Assembly: GCF_000252445.1 (NCBI RefSeq)
Contig: NC_017805.1
Span: 62,001 to 126,000, forward strand
From: Deinococcus gobiensis I-0
GTDB taxonomy: Bacteria; Deinococcota; Deinococci; Deinococcales; Deinococcaceae
Reading direction: 5' to 3'
Length of the DNA: 64,000 nucleotides
Shown here: piece by piece, positions 1-9,297 of the stretch
Layout: the number at the start of each line of letters is the position of its first letter
Position numbering within the stretch: the first letter of the stretch is position 1
Notes under the pieces: generated by a model
What the model saw: only the letters and a program-made list of their open reading frames with translations
Databases searched by the model: none
Told to the model about the DNA's origin: nothing
Translations under genes and position numbers: made by a program

Positions 1-1
1 T

Positions 2-1426
2 CTGGAACAGGCCCTGCCGGACGTTCTGGCCGGGCGGGCCCACGGGCTGCCGGCGTGGCGCGAGGAGCCGGCCGGGCAGGCGGCCCGGACCCTCGGGGGC
101 GACCTGCGCCCCTGGCCGGTCATGGGCGGCGAACTGGCCGCACTGTTCACGGTCTGGGCGCTCGATCCTGCGCCGCGCGCCGCGCCGGGCGACGCCGCTC
201 CGGCGGGTCTGGCCTCCGGCCACGCGGCCTTCCAGGCGATCTTCGGCCACGCGCCGCAGGCACAGTGGATCGTGGACGCCCGGGGCACGGTGCTGGACGG
301 CAACGCAGCGGCGGCGGCGCTGGAGCCGGGCGGCGCGGCGGCCACGCTGGGCGAGCCGATCTGGTCGTCGGGGGTCTGGCGCGGTCTCGATCCGGTCCGG
401 CGGCAGGTGCGCGCGGCGGCGCTCCGGGCCGGGCGCGGCGAGGCCTCCGAACTCCTGCTGGAGATGGAGGCGGGTGCGCCCTGGCAGCTGCGCGCGCGCC
501 CGCTGGACCGGAGCCACGCGCTGTTCGAGGCGGTGCCCCTGGACCACGACCCCAAAACGGTGGAGCGGCGGCTGGCCCTGCTGGACGTGCTCATGGCCCA
601 TTCCGGCGAGGCCGTCATCGTGACCGACGGCCGGGGCCGGCCGCTGATGTTCAGCGGCGCCGTTCGCCAGATGATGATGCCCGGCGCGCAGGAGGCGGCG
701 GCGCGTGACTGGGCGCGGCATTTCGAGCTGCGGGGGACGGACGGCGCGCCGCTGTCGCCGGCGCAGTTTCCCGCCGTCCGGGCCCTGCGCGGCGAGCAGG
801 TCCAGGACGAGGAGGTGCTGGTCGTCTCGGACCAGGGCACCCGGTCGCTCGCCATGAGCGCCCACCTCCTGCCCGGCGATCTGGGCGCGGTGGTGCTCGC
901 GCGGGACCTCGGCGAGAAGCGGCGGCTGCTGAGCTACCTGAGCCAGGTGACGCGGCGCGACCCGCTGACCGAACTGCCCAACCGTCAGGCCTTTCTCGAC
1001 CGCATCGAGACGGCGCTCGAGCAGCGTCGGCACGATCCCGAGACCCGCTACGCCGTCCTGTTGTGCGAGCTGGGCGGCCTGGGCGATCCGCTGGCGACCT
1101 TCGGGCCGGTCCTGGGTCAGCGGCTGTGGCTCGACTGCGCCGCGCGGTTCCGCGACGTGTTCCGGAGCACCGACCTCGTGGCCCGTTTCGAGCAGGGGCA
1201 GTTCGCCGCCCTGCTGGCCCGGCCCGGAAACGGTCTCGGGCTGATCCTCGACCGCCTGCGCGAGAGCTTCTCGGTGCCTTTCACGGTCGGCGAGGAGACG
1301 TTCGTGCCCGAACTGTGGGTCGGCCTCGTGCCCGACCTGGGCACGCAGCTCTCGCCCCACGACGTGCTGTTCCGGGCCAGCCAGTCCCTGCGGGTGCTGC
1401 CGGTCCACGTGCTCGCCAGCGAATAG
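2..1426 (+). CDS. PAS-PAS-degenerate GGDEF protein, 5' end outside the window
   Basis: The frame is open from base 2, so the gene begins upstream of the window; the ATG at 122 is probably internal. Two PAS-like sensor segments are visible (around codons 75-160 and 195-290 of the visible part), followed by a GGDEF-type fold beginning with the usual RRDPLTELPNRQAFL sequence. The active-site loop that should read GGDEF is FEQGQ (in ARFEQGQFAALL), so the metal and GTP-binding residues are lost. It is therefore likely a non-catalytic sensor or nucleotide-binding signalling protein rather than a diguanylate cyclase. A full active GGDEF protein lies elsewhere in the window at 50803-52131. Confidence 0.75.
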   Translation: MEQALPDVLAGRAHGLPAWREEPAGQAARTLGGDLRPWPVMGGELAALFTVWALDPAPRAAPGDAAPAGLASGHAAFQAIFGHAPQAQWIVDARGTVLDGNAAAAALEPGGAAATLGEPIWSSGVWRGLDPVRRQVRAAALRAGRGEASELLLEMEAGAPWQLRARPLDRSHALFEAVPLDHDPKTVERRLALLDVLMAHSGEAVIVTDGRGRPLMFSGAVRQMMMPGAQEAAARDWARHFELRGTDGAPLSPAQFPAVRALRGEQVQDEEVLVVSDQGTRSLAMSAHLLPGDLGAVVLARDLGEKRRLLSYLSQVTRRDPLTELPNRQAFLDRIETALEQRRHDPETRYAVLLCELGGLGDPLATFGPVLGQRLWLDCAARFRDVFRSTDLVARFEQGQFAALLARPGNGLGLILDRLRESFSVPFTVGEETFVPELWVGLVPDLGTQLSPHDVLFRASQSLRVLPVHVLASE

Positions 1427-1472
1427 GCGGGCGGGGAGGCCACGCTCCGGCCTCCCCGCCCACGCCCGAGTC

Positions 1473-2111
1473 TCAGGGCTGGCCGGCGCCCAGCCACGCC
1501 GCCGTCAGGTTCAGGTCCTGCGGCGACAGTTCGTGTCCGGCGTTCACGGTCTGCTCGGTCAGGTCGGCGCCCAGGCCGCGCAGGTACGGTCCCAGCGCCG
1601 CCGCGTGGGGCAGGAAGGGGTCGCGCGCGCCGTGCAGCGCCAGCACCCGCACGCCGCCCAGGTCCGGGTGCGGTGGGTTCTCCAGCGCCATCACCGGCCG
1701 CAGCAGCGCCGCGCCCGCGAAGATGCCGGGCCGCCGCACCAGCGTCGCCAGCGCGATATTGGCCCCGTTGCTGTACCCCAGCGCCGTGATCTTGGCCGGG
1801 TTCAGGCCGTAGTGCGCCGCCGCCTGCGCCGTGAAGTCGGCCAGGGCGTCGGCCTCGGCGTTCAGGTGCGGCTGGTCGTACTGGATGGCGCTGAAGCGGC
1901 GGAAGAAACGCGGAAAGCCTTCTTCCAGCGAGCGCCCGCGCACGCTCAGCAACCCTGCGCCGGGGGCCAGGCGCCGGCCCAGGTCGAGCAGCGAGCGTTC
2001 GTCCCCGCCCGTGCCGTGCAGCAGCAGCAGCGTGCGGTCCTGGGTGCCGCGTTCCAGCAGGTGAATCCAGCTCAGGTCGGGGGTGGGGGTCGTCATATCG
2101 GCTCCGGTCAT
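1473..2111 (-). CDS. Phospholipase/carboxylesterase family hydrolase (MhqD-like)
   Basis: A 212-residue alpha/beta hydrolase. The oxyanion segment LLLLHGTGGDE, the nucleophile elbow GYSNG, the acid in ALHGARDPFLP and the histidine in GHELS are all present, so the catalytic triad is complete. The start ATG shares one base with the stop of the upstream dioxygenase gene (TGATG), showing translational coupling. Position as the last gene of a MarR-dioxygenase-dioxygenase-esterase operon matches the MhqR-controlled quinone/aromatic detoxification loci of Firmicutes, where MhqD plays this part. The substrate is inferred from this context only. A second in-frame ATG lies five codons in. Confidence 0.85.
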   Translation of the reverse strand: MTGADMTTPTPDLSWIHLLERGTQDRTLLLLHGTGGDERSLLDLGRRLAPGAGLLSVRGRSLEEGFPRFFRRFSAIQYDQPHLNAEADALADFTAQAAAHYGLNPAKITALGYSNGANIALATLVRRPGIFAGAALLRPVMALENPPHPDLGGVRVLALHGARDPFLPHAAALGPYLRGLGADLTEQTVNAGHELSPQDLNLTAAWLGAGQP

Positions 2112-3079
2112 CAGTCGATGGGCTTGAGGCCGGCGAGGATCTGCGCGCGGCGGGGCTCGAAACGGGGGGGCAGGATCACCTTGTCGCCCAGGGTCGCCAT
2201 GTCCTCGTCCACACCGAAGCCGGGGCCGTCGGTGGCGATCTCGAACAGCACGCCGTTGGGTTCGCGGAAGTACAGGCTGCGGAAGTAGTAGCGGTCCACC
2301 TCGCCGCTGCTGCGCAGGCCGAAGCGGTTCAGGCGGTCGTTCCAGGCGTGGTACTGCTCGTCGTCGGGCGTGCGGAAGGCGACGTGGTGCACGCCCCCCG
2401 CTCCGCTCTGCGCCGGGGGCAGGTCGGGGCGCACCGCGACGTGCAGCTCGGCCTGCGGGCCGCCCGCGCCCATCTCGTACACGTGGACGGTGTGCGCCGG
2501 GCTCTCGGGGTCTGCGTACTCGCGCACCGGGCGCATGTTCATGACCTTCTGGAGCACGAGGTCGGTGTTGCGCAGGCTGGGCACGGTCATCGTGATCGGC
2601 CCCAGGCCGCGAATCTGGTGCTCGGCCGGGACCGGGCTGGCGGCCCAGGGGGTCGGCTCGTCGCCCGCGCCGCCGTCCACCACGAGGCTCAGGCGCTGGC
2701 CCTCGGGGTCCTCGAAGTCCAGAGTGGCGCGGCCCGCGCGCTCTCCGACCTCACCGCGCGTCACCTTCAGGTCATCCAGGCGCGCCTGCCAGTAGCCCAG
2801 GCTGGCCTCGTCACGTACCCGCAGGGCCGTGCGCGTCACCGAATGGTTGCCCCGGCGCTCGCGGTCCACCGGCCAGTCGAAGAAGGTCACGTCGGTGCCG
2901 GGCGTGCCCACCGCGTCGGCGTAGAACAGGTGGTAGGCGCTCACGTCGTCCTGGTTCACGCTGCGCTTGATCAGCCGCATCCCGAGGTCCTGCGTGTAGA
3001 AGCGCTTGTTCTCGCGGATGTTGGCCGACACGGCGGTCAGGTGGTGGAAGCCGGGGAATTGCAGGTCGCTCATGGTCAT
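2111..3079 (-). CDS. Ring-cleaving dioxygenase, VOC family (MhqO/MhqA-like)
   Basis: A 322-residue protein with two VOC (glyoxalase/extradiol dioxygenase) modules, at about residues 8-140 and 155-290. The N-terminal sequence [11 protein letters not shown] supplies the first metal-ligand histidine; later HHVAF and [10 protein letters not shown] segments are typical of the second module. The family opens catechol- or hydroquinone-type rings using Fe(II) and O2. Its start overlaps the end of the upstream paralogue by 4 bp and its stop overlaps the esterase start, so it is the middle gene of a tight operon. It is clearly related to the adjacent 3076-4065 product, indicating tandem duplication. 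Confidence 0.88.
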   Translation of the reverse strand: MTMSDLQFPGFHHLTAVSANIRENKRFYTQDLGMRLIKRSVNQDDVSAYHLFYADAVGTPGTDVTFFDWPVDRERRGNHSVTRTALRVRDEASLGYWQARLDDLKVTRGEVGERAGRATLDFEDPEGQRLSLVVDGGAGDEPTPWAASPVPAEHQIRGLGPITMTVPSLRNTDLVLQKVMNMRPVREYADPESPAHTVHVYEMGAGGPQAELHVAVRPDLPPAQSGAGGVHHVAFRTPDDEQYHAWNDRLNRFGLRSSGEVDRYYFRSLYFREPNGVLFEIATDGPGFGVDEDMATLGDKVILPPRFEPRRAQILAGLKPID

Positions 3080-4065
3080 TCTCCTTCTTGTGGAGTGGGG
3101 GTCAGGTGCAGGGGCCGCAGGTGCGCCTCGATGGTCGCGCGCCGGGGTTCGAGGAAGGGAGGCAGGCTCAGGCGCTCACCCAGCGCCTCGGGGACCTCGT
3201 CGGTGGCGAAGCCGGGGCCGTCGGTCGCCAGCTCGATCACCAGGCCGTTGGGGTCGCGGATGTACACCGAGCGGAACCAGTGGCGGTCCACCTCGCCGCT
3301 GTTGCCGTACCCGGCCCCCGCCAGGTGCAGCAGCCAGTGCCGCAGCTCACGGTCGTCCCGCACGCGCAGCGCGACGTGGTGCACGCTGCCCGCGCCGGGG
3401 CGGCTGTGGGGCAGCTCCGGCGCCTCGGTCACATGCAGCTCGGCGTGGGGGCCACCCTCGCCCATCGCGAAGACGGTCGTGGGCAGGCCGTCCAGGGCGT
3501 AGCGCCGCACCTCGCGCAGCCCCAGGCCCGCCTCCAGAAAGGCGCGGGTGGGGGCCAGGTCGCCCACGTGGTAGCCGCTGTAACCCAGGCCCTGAAGCTG
3601 CATCTCGCCGGGCAGGTCGCCGTGGGGCACGCCGCGCGGCCCCTCGCCGCCGTCGTCGAACAGCGACAGGCGGGTGCCGTCCGGGTCCTCGAAGTCGAGG
3701 TGCGCGCGGCCGTCGAGGGTATAGACCTCGCCGTGGGGCACGCCCAGGTCGCGGAAGCGGGCCGCCCAGAACGCCAGCGCCGCCGGCCCCGTGACCCGCC
3801 AGGTCGTGCGCGTCACCGAGTCGCTCCCCCGATGCTCACGCGCCGCACGCGGAAAGTCGAAGAAGGTCAGGTCGCTGCCGGGCGTGCCAGCCCCGTCGGC
3901 GTAGAACAGGTGGTACATGCCCGGCGAGTCCTGGTTGACGGTCTTCTTGACCAGCCGCAGGCCCAGCACGCGGGTGTAGAAGTCGTGGTTGCGCGCGGCG
4001 TCGGCCGTCAGGGCGCTGACGTGATGCACGCCGCCGAGGGGCAGCGGAAGGGTGGGCAGGGTCAT
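3076..4065 (-). CDS. Ring-cleaving dioxygenase, VOC family (first paralogue)
   Basis: A 329-residue protein of the same two-module VOC architecture as its downstream neighbour ([15 protein letters not shown], later VHHVALR and [11 protein letters not shown]). The ATG at 4065 is chosen because it overlaps the MarR stop codon as ATGA and yields a family-typical N-terminus; the frame stays open further upstream to 4440 only as a shadow of the MarR gene. Metal-ligand histidines are at the start of each half. It probably acts with the neighbouring paralogue on quinols or other aromatic compounds, as in Mhq systems. Specificity cannot be read from sequence. Confidence 0.88.
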   Translation of the reverse strand: MTLPTLPLPLGGVHHVSALTADAARNHDFYTRVLGLRLVKKTVNQDSPGMYHLFYADGAGTPGSDLTFFDFPRAAREHRGSDSVTRTTWRVTGPAALAFWAARFRDLGVPHGEVYTLDGRAHLDFEDPDGTRLSLFDDGGEGPRGVPHGDLPGEMQLQGLGYSGYHVGDLAPTRAFLEAGLGLREVRRYALDGLPTTVFAMGEGGPHAELHVTEAPELPHSRPGAGSVHHVALRVRDDRELRHWLLHLAGAGYGNSGEVDRHWFRSVYIRDPNGLVIELATDGPGFATDEVPEALGERLSLPPFLEPRRATIEAHLRPLHLTPTPQEGE

Positions 4066-4505
4066 GGTGCAGGCTCCTCCAGAAGCCGGGTCCACAGGGC
4101 GGCGAGGGTGGCGGTCTCCTCGGGGGTCAGGCGGCTCAGGAACAGCCGGCGCACCTCGCGCAGGTGCCGCACGTGCGCCCGCCGGAGCTGGCGCTGACCC
4201 GCAGCGGTCAGTACGGCCTCGAAACCGCGCCCGTCGTCCTCGCAGCGCCGGCGCTCGATGAGGCCCTGGCCCTGGAGCTTGTCGGCCAGCCGCGTCAGGC
4301 CGCCGCCGGAAAAGCGCACGCGGCGCGCCAGTTCGGTCATGCGCAGGCCCGCCGTTCCCGCTTCCTGGAGGGTCAGCAGTAGTTCGTAGGCGGCCATGTT
4401 CAGGCCGTCCTGCGCCAGGGCCGCGTCGAGCAGCTTCCACAGCGTGTCGTGGGTATGCAGGAAGCCGCGCCAGGCGAGCAGTTCGGTGGGAGAGAGGGTG
4501 AGCAC
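4062..4505 (-). CDS. MarR-family transcriptional regulator
   Basis: A 147-residue winged-helix regulator: MAAYELLLTLQEAGTAGLRM then TELARRVRFSGGGLTRLADKLQGQGL (recognition helix) and the wing around IERRRCEDDGRG. It starts at a GTG preceded by a strong Shine-Dalgarno AAGGAGG. It is the first gene of the operon with two dioxygenases and an esterase and so probably represses its own operon in response to quinone-like or electrophilic ligands, as MhqR does. Unlike the redox sensors OhrR and SarZ it has no obvious sensing cysteine near the N-terminus; its single cysteine lies in the wing. Confidence 0.88.
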   Translation of the reverse strand: MLTLSPTELLAWRGFLHTHDTLWKLLDAALAQDGLNMAAYELLLTLQEAGTAGLRMTELARRVRFSGGGLTRLADKLQGQGLIERRRCEDDGRGFEAVLTAAGQRQLRRAHVRHLREVRRLFLSRLTPEETATLAALWTRLLEEPAP

Positions 4506-4529
4506 CGGGGGACCTCCTTCAGTGCCGCG

Positions 4530-4558
4530 AGTCTATATCTATTTAGTTTGCAAAGCAA
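4530..4558 (-). promoter_or_regulatory. Promoter of the MarR-dioxygenase operon with a palindromic core
   Basis: Read on the minus strand there is a -35-like TTGCTT (4553-4558), a 17-nt spacer and a -10-like TAGACT (4530-4535) upstream of the MarR gene. The perfect 8-bp palindrome TTTGCAAA (4547-4554) overlaps the end of the -35 box, a plausible MarR autoregulation site. The stretch is clearly more AT-rich than its surroundings. Confidence 0.5.
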
Positions 4559-4579
4559 GTAGTTTGGCGATCGTAGAGG

Positions 4580-5146
4580 TCAGACCCGCTGGCCCGCGCT
4601 GTGGCCCCGCGTCACCCCGCCCGCGATGAGGTGCGCGGCGCGCAGCGGCTCGGGAATGCGCCCGGTGACGGTCAGGGCCGCCAGGGCCGCCTGCGCCCCC
4701 GCCAGCGAGAGGCCCGCGCGCTGCACGTACACGCCGCCGCAGGGCTCCATCTCGCCCGCCTGCTCGATCAGGCGCCATTTGCGCGCTCCGCCCGGCACGT
4801 GCTCCAGCAAGGCGGCCCGCACCCGCTCCAGCCGGGGGGCACGCCGCGCCACCACCAGGACCGGGCGGCCCGTCTGGGCGTGCAGTCGCGCGAGGTCCAC
4901 CACGTTGAAGCCCGCCAGCGCGATGCCCTGAAGCAGTACCACGCCCAGGTGTTCGCCGGCCAGCGCGGCCAGCCGGGTCAGTTCGTCGGTGCTGTTGCGG
5001 CCGTCGCGCCGCACCCGCCCGCGCACGACGGCGTGCAGGGTCGGGCCGGCATAGACCGCGCCGAACACGGCCACGTCCCCCCGGTGCGTGCGCGAAAAAG
5101 GCGCGTCGTCGAAACCGATGGCGTGGGGCGCGCGCAGGAGGCTCAT
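4580..5146 (-). CDS. DUF99 family protein (endonuclease V-like fold)
   Basis: A 188-residue protein recognised as DUF99 from IGFDDAPF near the N-terminus, then GVVLLQGIALAGFNVVDLARLHAQTGRPVLVV and the C-terminal IPEPLRAAHLIAGGVTRGHS. The family shares the endonuclease V fold, but its activity is not established. The ATG at 5146 gives the family-typical start; the reading frame remains open upstream without conservation. A TAGGCT box seven nt upstream of the ATG suggests a leaderless transcript. It is not tied to its neighbours by function. Confidence 0.8.
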   Translation of the reverse strand: MSLLRAPHAIGFDDAPFSRTHRGDVAVFGAVYAGPTLHAVVRGRVRRDGRNSTDELTRLAALAGEHLGVVLLQGIALAGFNVVDLARLHAQTGRPVLVVARRAPRLERVRAALLEHVPGGARKWRLIEQAGEMEPCGGVYVQRAGLSLAGAQAALAALTVTGRIPEPLRAAHLIAGGVTRGHSAGQRV

Positions 5147-5153
5147 CGCCCGC

Positions 5154-5159
5154 AGCCTA
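5154..5159 (-). promoter_or_regulatory. Candidate -10 box of a leaderless transcript
   Basis: Read on the minus strand the box is TAGGCT, ending seven nt before the ATG at 5146, with no Shine-Dalgarno sequence between them. This TANNNT-to-start spacing is the pattern reported for leaderless Deinococcus mRNAs. Confidence 0.4.
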
Positions 5160-5181
5160 ATGGAGAGAAGCGCCCGGCGGC

Positions 5182-5844
5182 TCAAGAACGGTCTGGCCGG
5201 TAGGGCCGCTCGGCCGTGCCGTGGCCGGTCGTCAGTACCCGGCCCCCGCTGGCGTCGGCCACGTTGTGCAGAAAAAGCTCCCACGTGCGCCGCTGCGCGT
5301 ACGATACGCCCAGCAGGTAGCCCAGGCGGTCCATCCAGGCGCTCGACCGCGTGCAGGTCTCGATCTCCAGACGTGTGCGGCCGGCGTCCAGCGGCGCGGC
5401 GCGGAACTCGACCCAGCCGGATTCGGGGTGGTGGCGCAGCGTCTGTTCCCGGAAGCGCAGCGGCTCCCGCAGGAGCAGCCGGGTGGCCCCCAGCCGCGCG
5501 GCCAAAATCAGGGCGTAGCGGTCGCCCGGCGCGGCGTGCGCGGGGTTTCCCGAGACCTTCCAGACGAAGGCGAGTGGGCGGGGCATCAGGGCCGGGAAGG
5601 TGTCGGCGGCGCGCGCGACGATCTGTGCAGGGGTCAGGCGCGCGCCCGCGACTTCGGTCCAGAAGTGCCGCTCGACGACCGGGCCCAGGCCGTCGGCCAG
5701 GGTGGTCGGGGTCAGCGGCGGGCGTCGCCGGGCCGGACGGACGAGCACCCAGGCGGCCCCCAGGGCGAGCAGGAGGCCGGCGTGCCCACCCGGAAAGGCG
5801 GACCAGCGATCAGGCGAGGGACGGCCGGGCCGGGGGGTAGTCAT
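5182..5844 (-). CDS. Membrane-anchored protein of unknown function
   Basis: A 220-residue protein with one N-terminal membrane segment (about residues 20-36, HAGLLLALGAAWVLVR) and a soluble domain. The domain contains FVWKVSGNPAHAAPGD, FREQTLRHHPESGWVEFRA and GRTRLEIETCTRSSAWMDRL, which is reminiscent of SRPBCC/polyketide-cyclase-like or DUF1990-like lipid or small-molecule binding domains, but I cannot assign it firmly. It ends 35 bp upstream of the DUF99 start on the same strand, so the two could be cotranscribed. No catalytic motif is recognised. Confidence 0.65.
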   Translation of the reverse strand: MTTPRPGRPSPDRWSAFPGGHAGLLLALGAAWVLVRPARRRPPLTPTTLADGLGPVVERHFWTEVAGARLTPAQIVARAADTFPALMPRPLAFVWKVSGNPAHAAPGDRYALILAARLGATRLLLREPLRFREQTLRHHPESGWVEFRAAPLDAGRTRLEIETCTRSSAWMDRLGYLLGVSYAQRRTWELFLHNVADASGGRVLTTGHGTAERPYRPDRS

Positions 5845-5972
5845 GCTGCAGAGCCTGCCCGAACGGCGGGGCGCACCTGTACCGGCGGACGGCGAGGGGC
5901 CTTGAGGCGGATGGGGGTGTGCGCCTGCTTTGGCTAAATCCGGACTTCATCTCCTGCACAGCTCCCTGCGGA

Positions 5973-5997
5973 AATGGCGGAGGCGCCGTCCGCCATT
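5973..5997. repeat. Perfect inverted repeat upstream of the GNAT gene
   Basis: AATGGCGGA and TCCGCCATT form a perfect 9-bp stem with a 7-nt loop that is itself GC-palindromic. It lies in the 196-bp divergent region between the genes ending at 5844 and starting at 6041, and no T-run follows, so it may be an operator rather than a terminator. Confidence 0.45.
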
Positions 5998-6040
5998 GTG
6001 CCCATAGGCGCAGCTGACGACCCCGGGTCACACTGTCGGC

Positions 6041-7039
6041 ATGTTGACCCTGACCCCTACCGCCTTCGACCCGAAGACCGAGACGCAGGGGCGCCGGCTG
6101 GCCGTCGCCGAAGTGATGTGCGCCGCGTTCACTGCCGCCTATCCGGACGACCCACCCCTGGTCGCCGCCCGCGAAGCCCACAGCATGACCCACGAGACCC
6201 CCGGCGAACAGGCCACGCACCTCGTCGTCTGGGACGGCGCGCGCGCACTGGCCTGGGGCCGGCTGGACTACAGCCTGACCGAGAACCTGCATCTGGCCCA
6301 CGCCCGGCTGCTCGTGCGGCCCGAAGCGCGGCGGCGCGGCCTGGGCCGCGAGGTCGCCGGGGCGCTGAAGGCGCAGGCCCGGTCGCTGGGCCGGGACCTG
6401 CTCACCTTCATGACCGCCGAGCGGGCACCGGCCGGCGCGCCCTTCGCCCGCACCTTGGGTGCCGAGGCGGCGCTGCCCATGCGCCGCAGCCAGCTGGTAC
6501 TCGGGGACGTGTCCCCCGAGCTGCTGCGCGGCTGGACTGCGCGCCCCGGGGGCGAGCCCTACGCGCTGCACCTGTGGGAGGACCTGCCGGAGGCGTATCT
6601 GGCCCGCATGGCCGACCTGGTCATGGTGATGAACACGGCCCCACGCGGCGACATCGAGATGGACGACTGGACCGTGACGCCCGAGATGCTCCGGAGCTGG
6701 GAGAAGCAGCTCGCCGAGGACGGCGAGAAGCGGCTGACCGCCGTGGTCGAGGACACCCGTACCGGGGAACTGGTGGGCTTCAGCGAGGTGTTCTGGACGC
6801 CGGACCGCGCCGCGCTGGTCTACCAGGGAGGCACCGCCGTCCGGCCCTCGGCGCGCGGCCACGGCCTGGGCAAGTGGCTCAAGGCGGCCGTGCTGCTGCG
6901 GCTGCCCGAATTCGCGCCGGGCGCCCGTTTCGTACGGACCAGCAACGCCGAGGAGAACGCCGCCATGCTGGGCATCAATACGGCGCTGGGGTTCTTGCCC
7001 TGGGACAGCCAGACCGAATGGAAGCTGAGTCTGGCCTGA
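6041..7039 (+). CDS. Tandem GNAT-family N-acetyltransferase
   Basis: A 332-residue protein with two GNAT domains. The acetyl-CoA loop of the first is [13 protein letters not shown] (around residues 88-100) and that of the second is [13 protein letters not shown] (around residues 267-279), each followed by an alpha-helix. The C-terminal [20 protein letters not shown] is the usual motif of this two-domain subfamily. It acetylates an unknown small molecule or peptide amine in the cytoplasm. It is monocistronic: hairpins lie on both sides. The ATG has no Shine-Dalgarno; CACACT six nt upstream could be a leaderless -10 box. Confidence 0.85.
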   Translation: MLTLTPTAFDPKTETQGRRLAVAEVMCAAFTAAYPDDPPLVAAREAHSMTHETPGEQATHLVVWDGARALAWGRLDYSLTENLHLAHARLLVRPEARRRGLGREVAGALKAQARSLGRDLLTFMTAERAPAGAPFARTLGAEAALPMRRSQLVLGDVSPELLRGWTARPGGEPYALHLWEDLPEAYLARMADLVMVMNTAPRGDIEMDDWTVTPEMLRSWEKQLAEDGEKRLTAVVEDTRTGELVGFSEVFWTPDRAALVYQGGTAVRPSARGHGLGKWLKAAVLLRLPEFAPGARFVRTSNAEENAAMLGINTALGFLPWDSQTEWKLSLA

Positions 7040-7052
7040 CCTGCCCGGTGCT

Positions 7053-7092
7053 GCGCGTGGCCGGCGGTATCCCGGGGTCGTCGGCCACGCGC
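7053..7092 (+). terminator. Hairpin terminator downstream of the GNAT gene
   Basis: GCGCGTGGCCG (7053-7063) and CGGCCACGCGC (7082-7092) form a perfect 11-bp stem 13 bp past the stop codon. Only a pyrimidine-rich tract follows, not a proper T-run. Confidence 0.5.
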
Positions 7093-7279
7093 GCTTCTGC
7101 CCTTCCTCCGAGCGGAGAGATGAGAAGAGCATAAAGGCGCTCCCCGGTCAGGGCAGGCAAGGTCCTCAGCCCGCCCCGACCCGAGTTGACGCGACTGACA
7201 TCGGCGGCGCGGGGCAGGAGCGCAGACTCGGCCCGTGCTCGGAGGCCAGTTTCATCCCCCGGCACAGAGGAGTCGCAGC

Positions 7280-7471
7280 ATGACGAACGGTGACCAGAAC
7301 GGACGCGGATTTGCGGGGATGGATCCGGACAAGCAGCGCGAGATCGCCAGCGAGGGCGGCCGGGCCGCGCACGAGAGCGGCAACGCGCACGAGTTCAGCA
7401 GCGAGGAGGCCCGCGAGGCTGGCCGCAAGGGCGGCGAAGCGTCGCGGGGAGACGATCAGAAGGACGACTGA
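7280..7471 (+). CDS. KGG-repeat stress-induced protein
   Basis: A 63-residue, very hydrophilic protein of the GsiB/YciG (KGG) family. It contains the repeated signature in FAGMDPDKQREIASEGGRAA and SSEEAREAGRKGGEASRG. In other bacteria such proteins are induced in stationary phase or under desiccation and osmotic stress and act like LEA proteins. The ATG at 7280 is preceded by AGAGGAG; the frame continues upstream but without family similarity. Its presence fits the desiccation-resistant lifestyle inferred for the organism. Confidence 0.8.
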   Translation: MTNGDQNGRGFAGMDPDKQREIASEGGRAAHESGNAHEFSSEEAREAGRKGGEASRGDDQKDD

Positions 7472-7639
7472 GCCGCCGGGAACGGGGGGGCACAGCTGAG
7501 GCGTTCGGCGGCCGGGCGCGTTCCCGGTCGTCGCCACTTTTCTGGGGGCGCACGGGCGGCGGGCCAGTGCGCCCCGACGCCGTGTCCGGTTCCTCCCGTC
7601 ACGGCTGCACGGTTGAACAGACAGGCAGACGTTTTCCCG

Positions 7640-7645
7640 TAGGAT
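7640..7645 (+). promoter_or_regulatory. Candidate -10 box of the nucleotidase gene
   Basis: TAGGAT ends seven nt before the ATG at 7653, with GAGG between, so the transcript may be leaderless or nearly so. The box also overlaps the alternative ATG at 7644, which argues against that start. Confidence 0.4.
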
Positions 7646-7652
7646 GAGGCGC

Positions 7653-9218
<1,566 letters not shown>

Positions 9219-9222
9219 GCTT

Positions 9223-9240
9223 CGGGGCCGGGGGGCCCCG
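9223..9240 (+). terminator. Hairpin after the nucleotidase gene
   Basis: CGGGGCC and GGCCCCG form a perfect 7-bp stem with a 4-nt G loop, 5 bp past the stop codon. There is no T-run. Confidence 0.4.
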
Positions 9241-9285
9241 CGCCAACCGTAAGCCAGGGGGGGCATCTGCGAGGCTGCTCCTGGG

Positions 9286-9291
9286 TACCCT
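9286..9291 (+). promoter_or_regulatory. Candidate -10 box of a leaderless ABC exporter transcript
   Basis: TACCCT is followed by exactly six nt and then the GTG start at 9298. No Shine-Dalgarno sequence is present, so a leaderless mRNA beginning at the GTG is the simplest reading. Confidence 0.5.
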
Positions 9292-9297
9292 GGCGCG

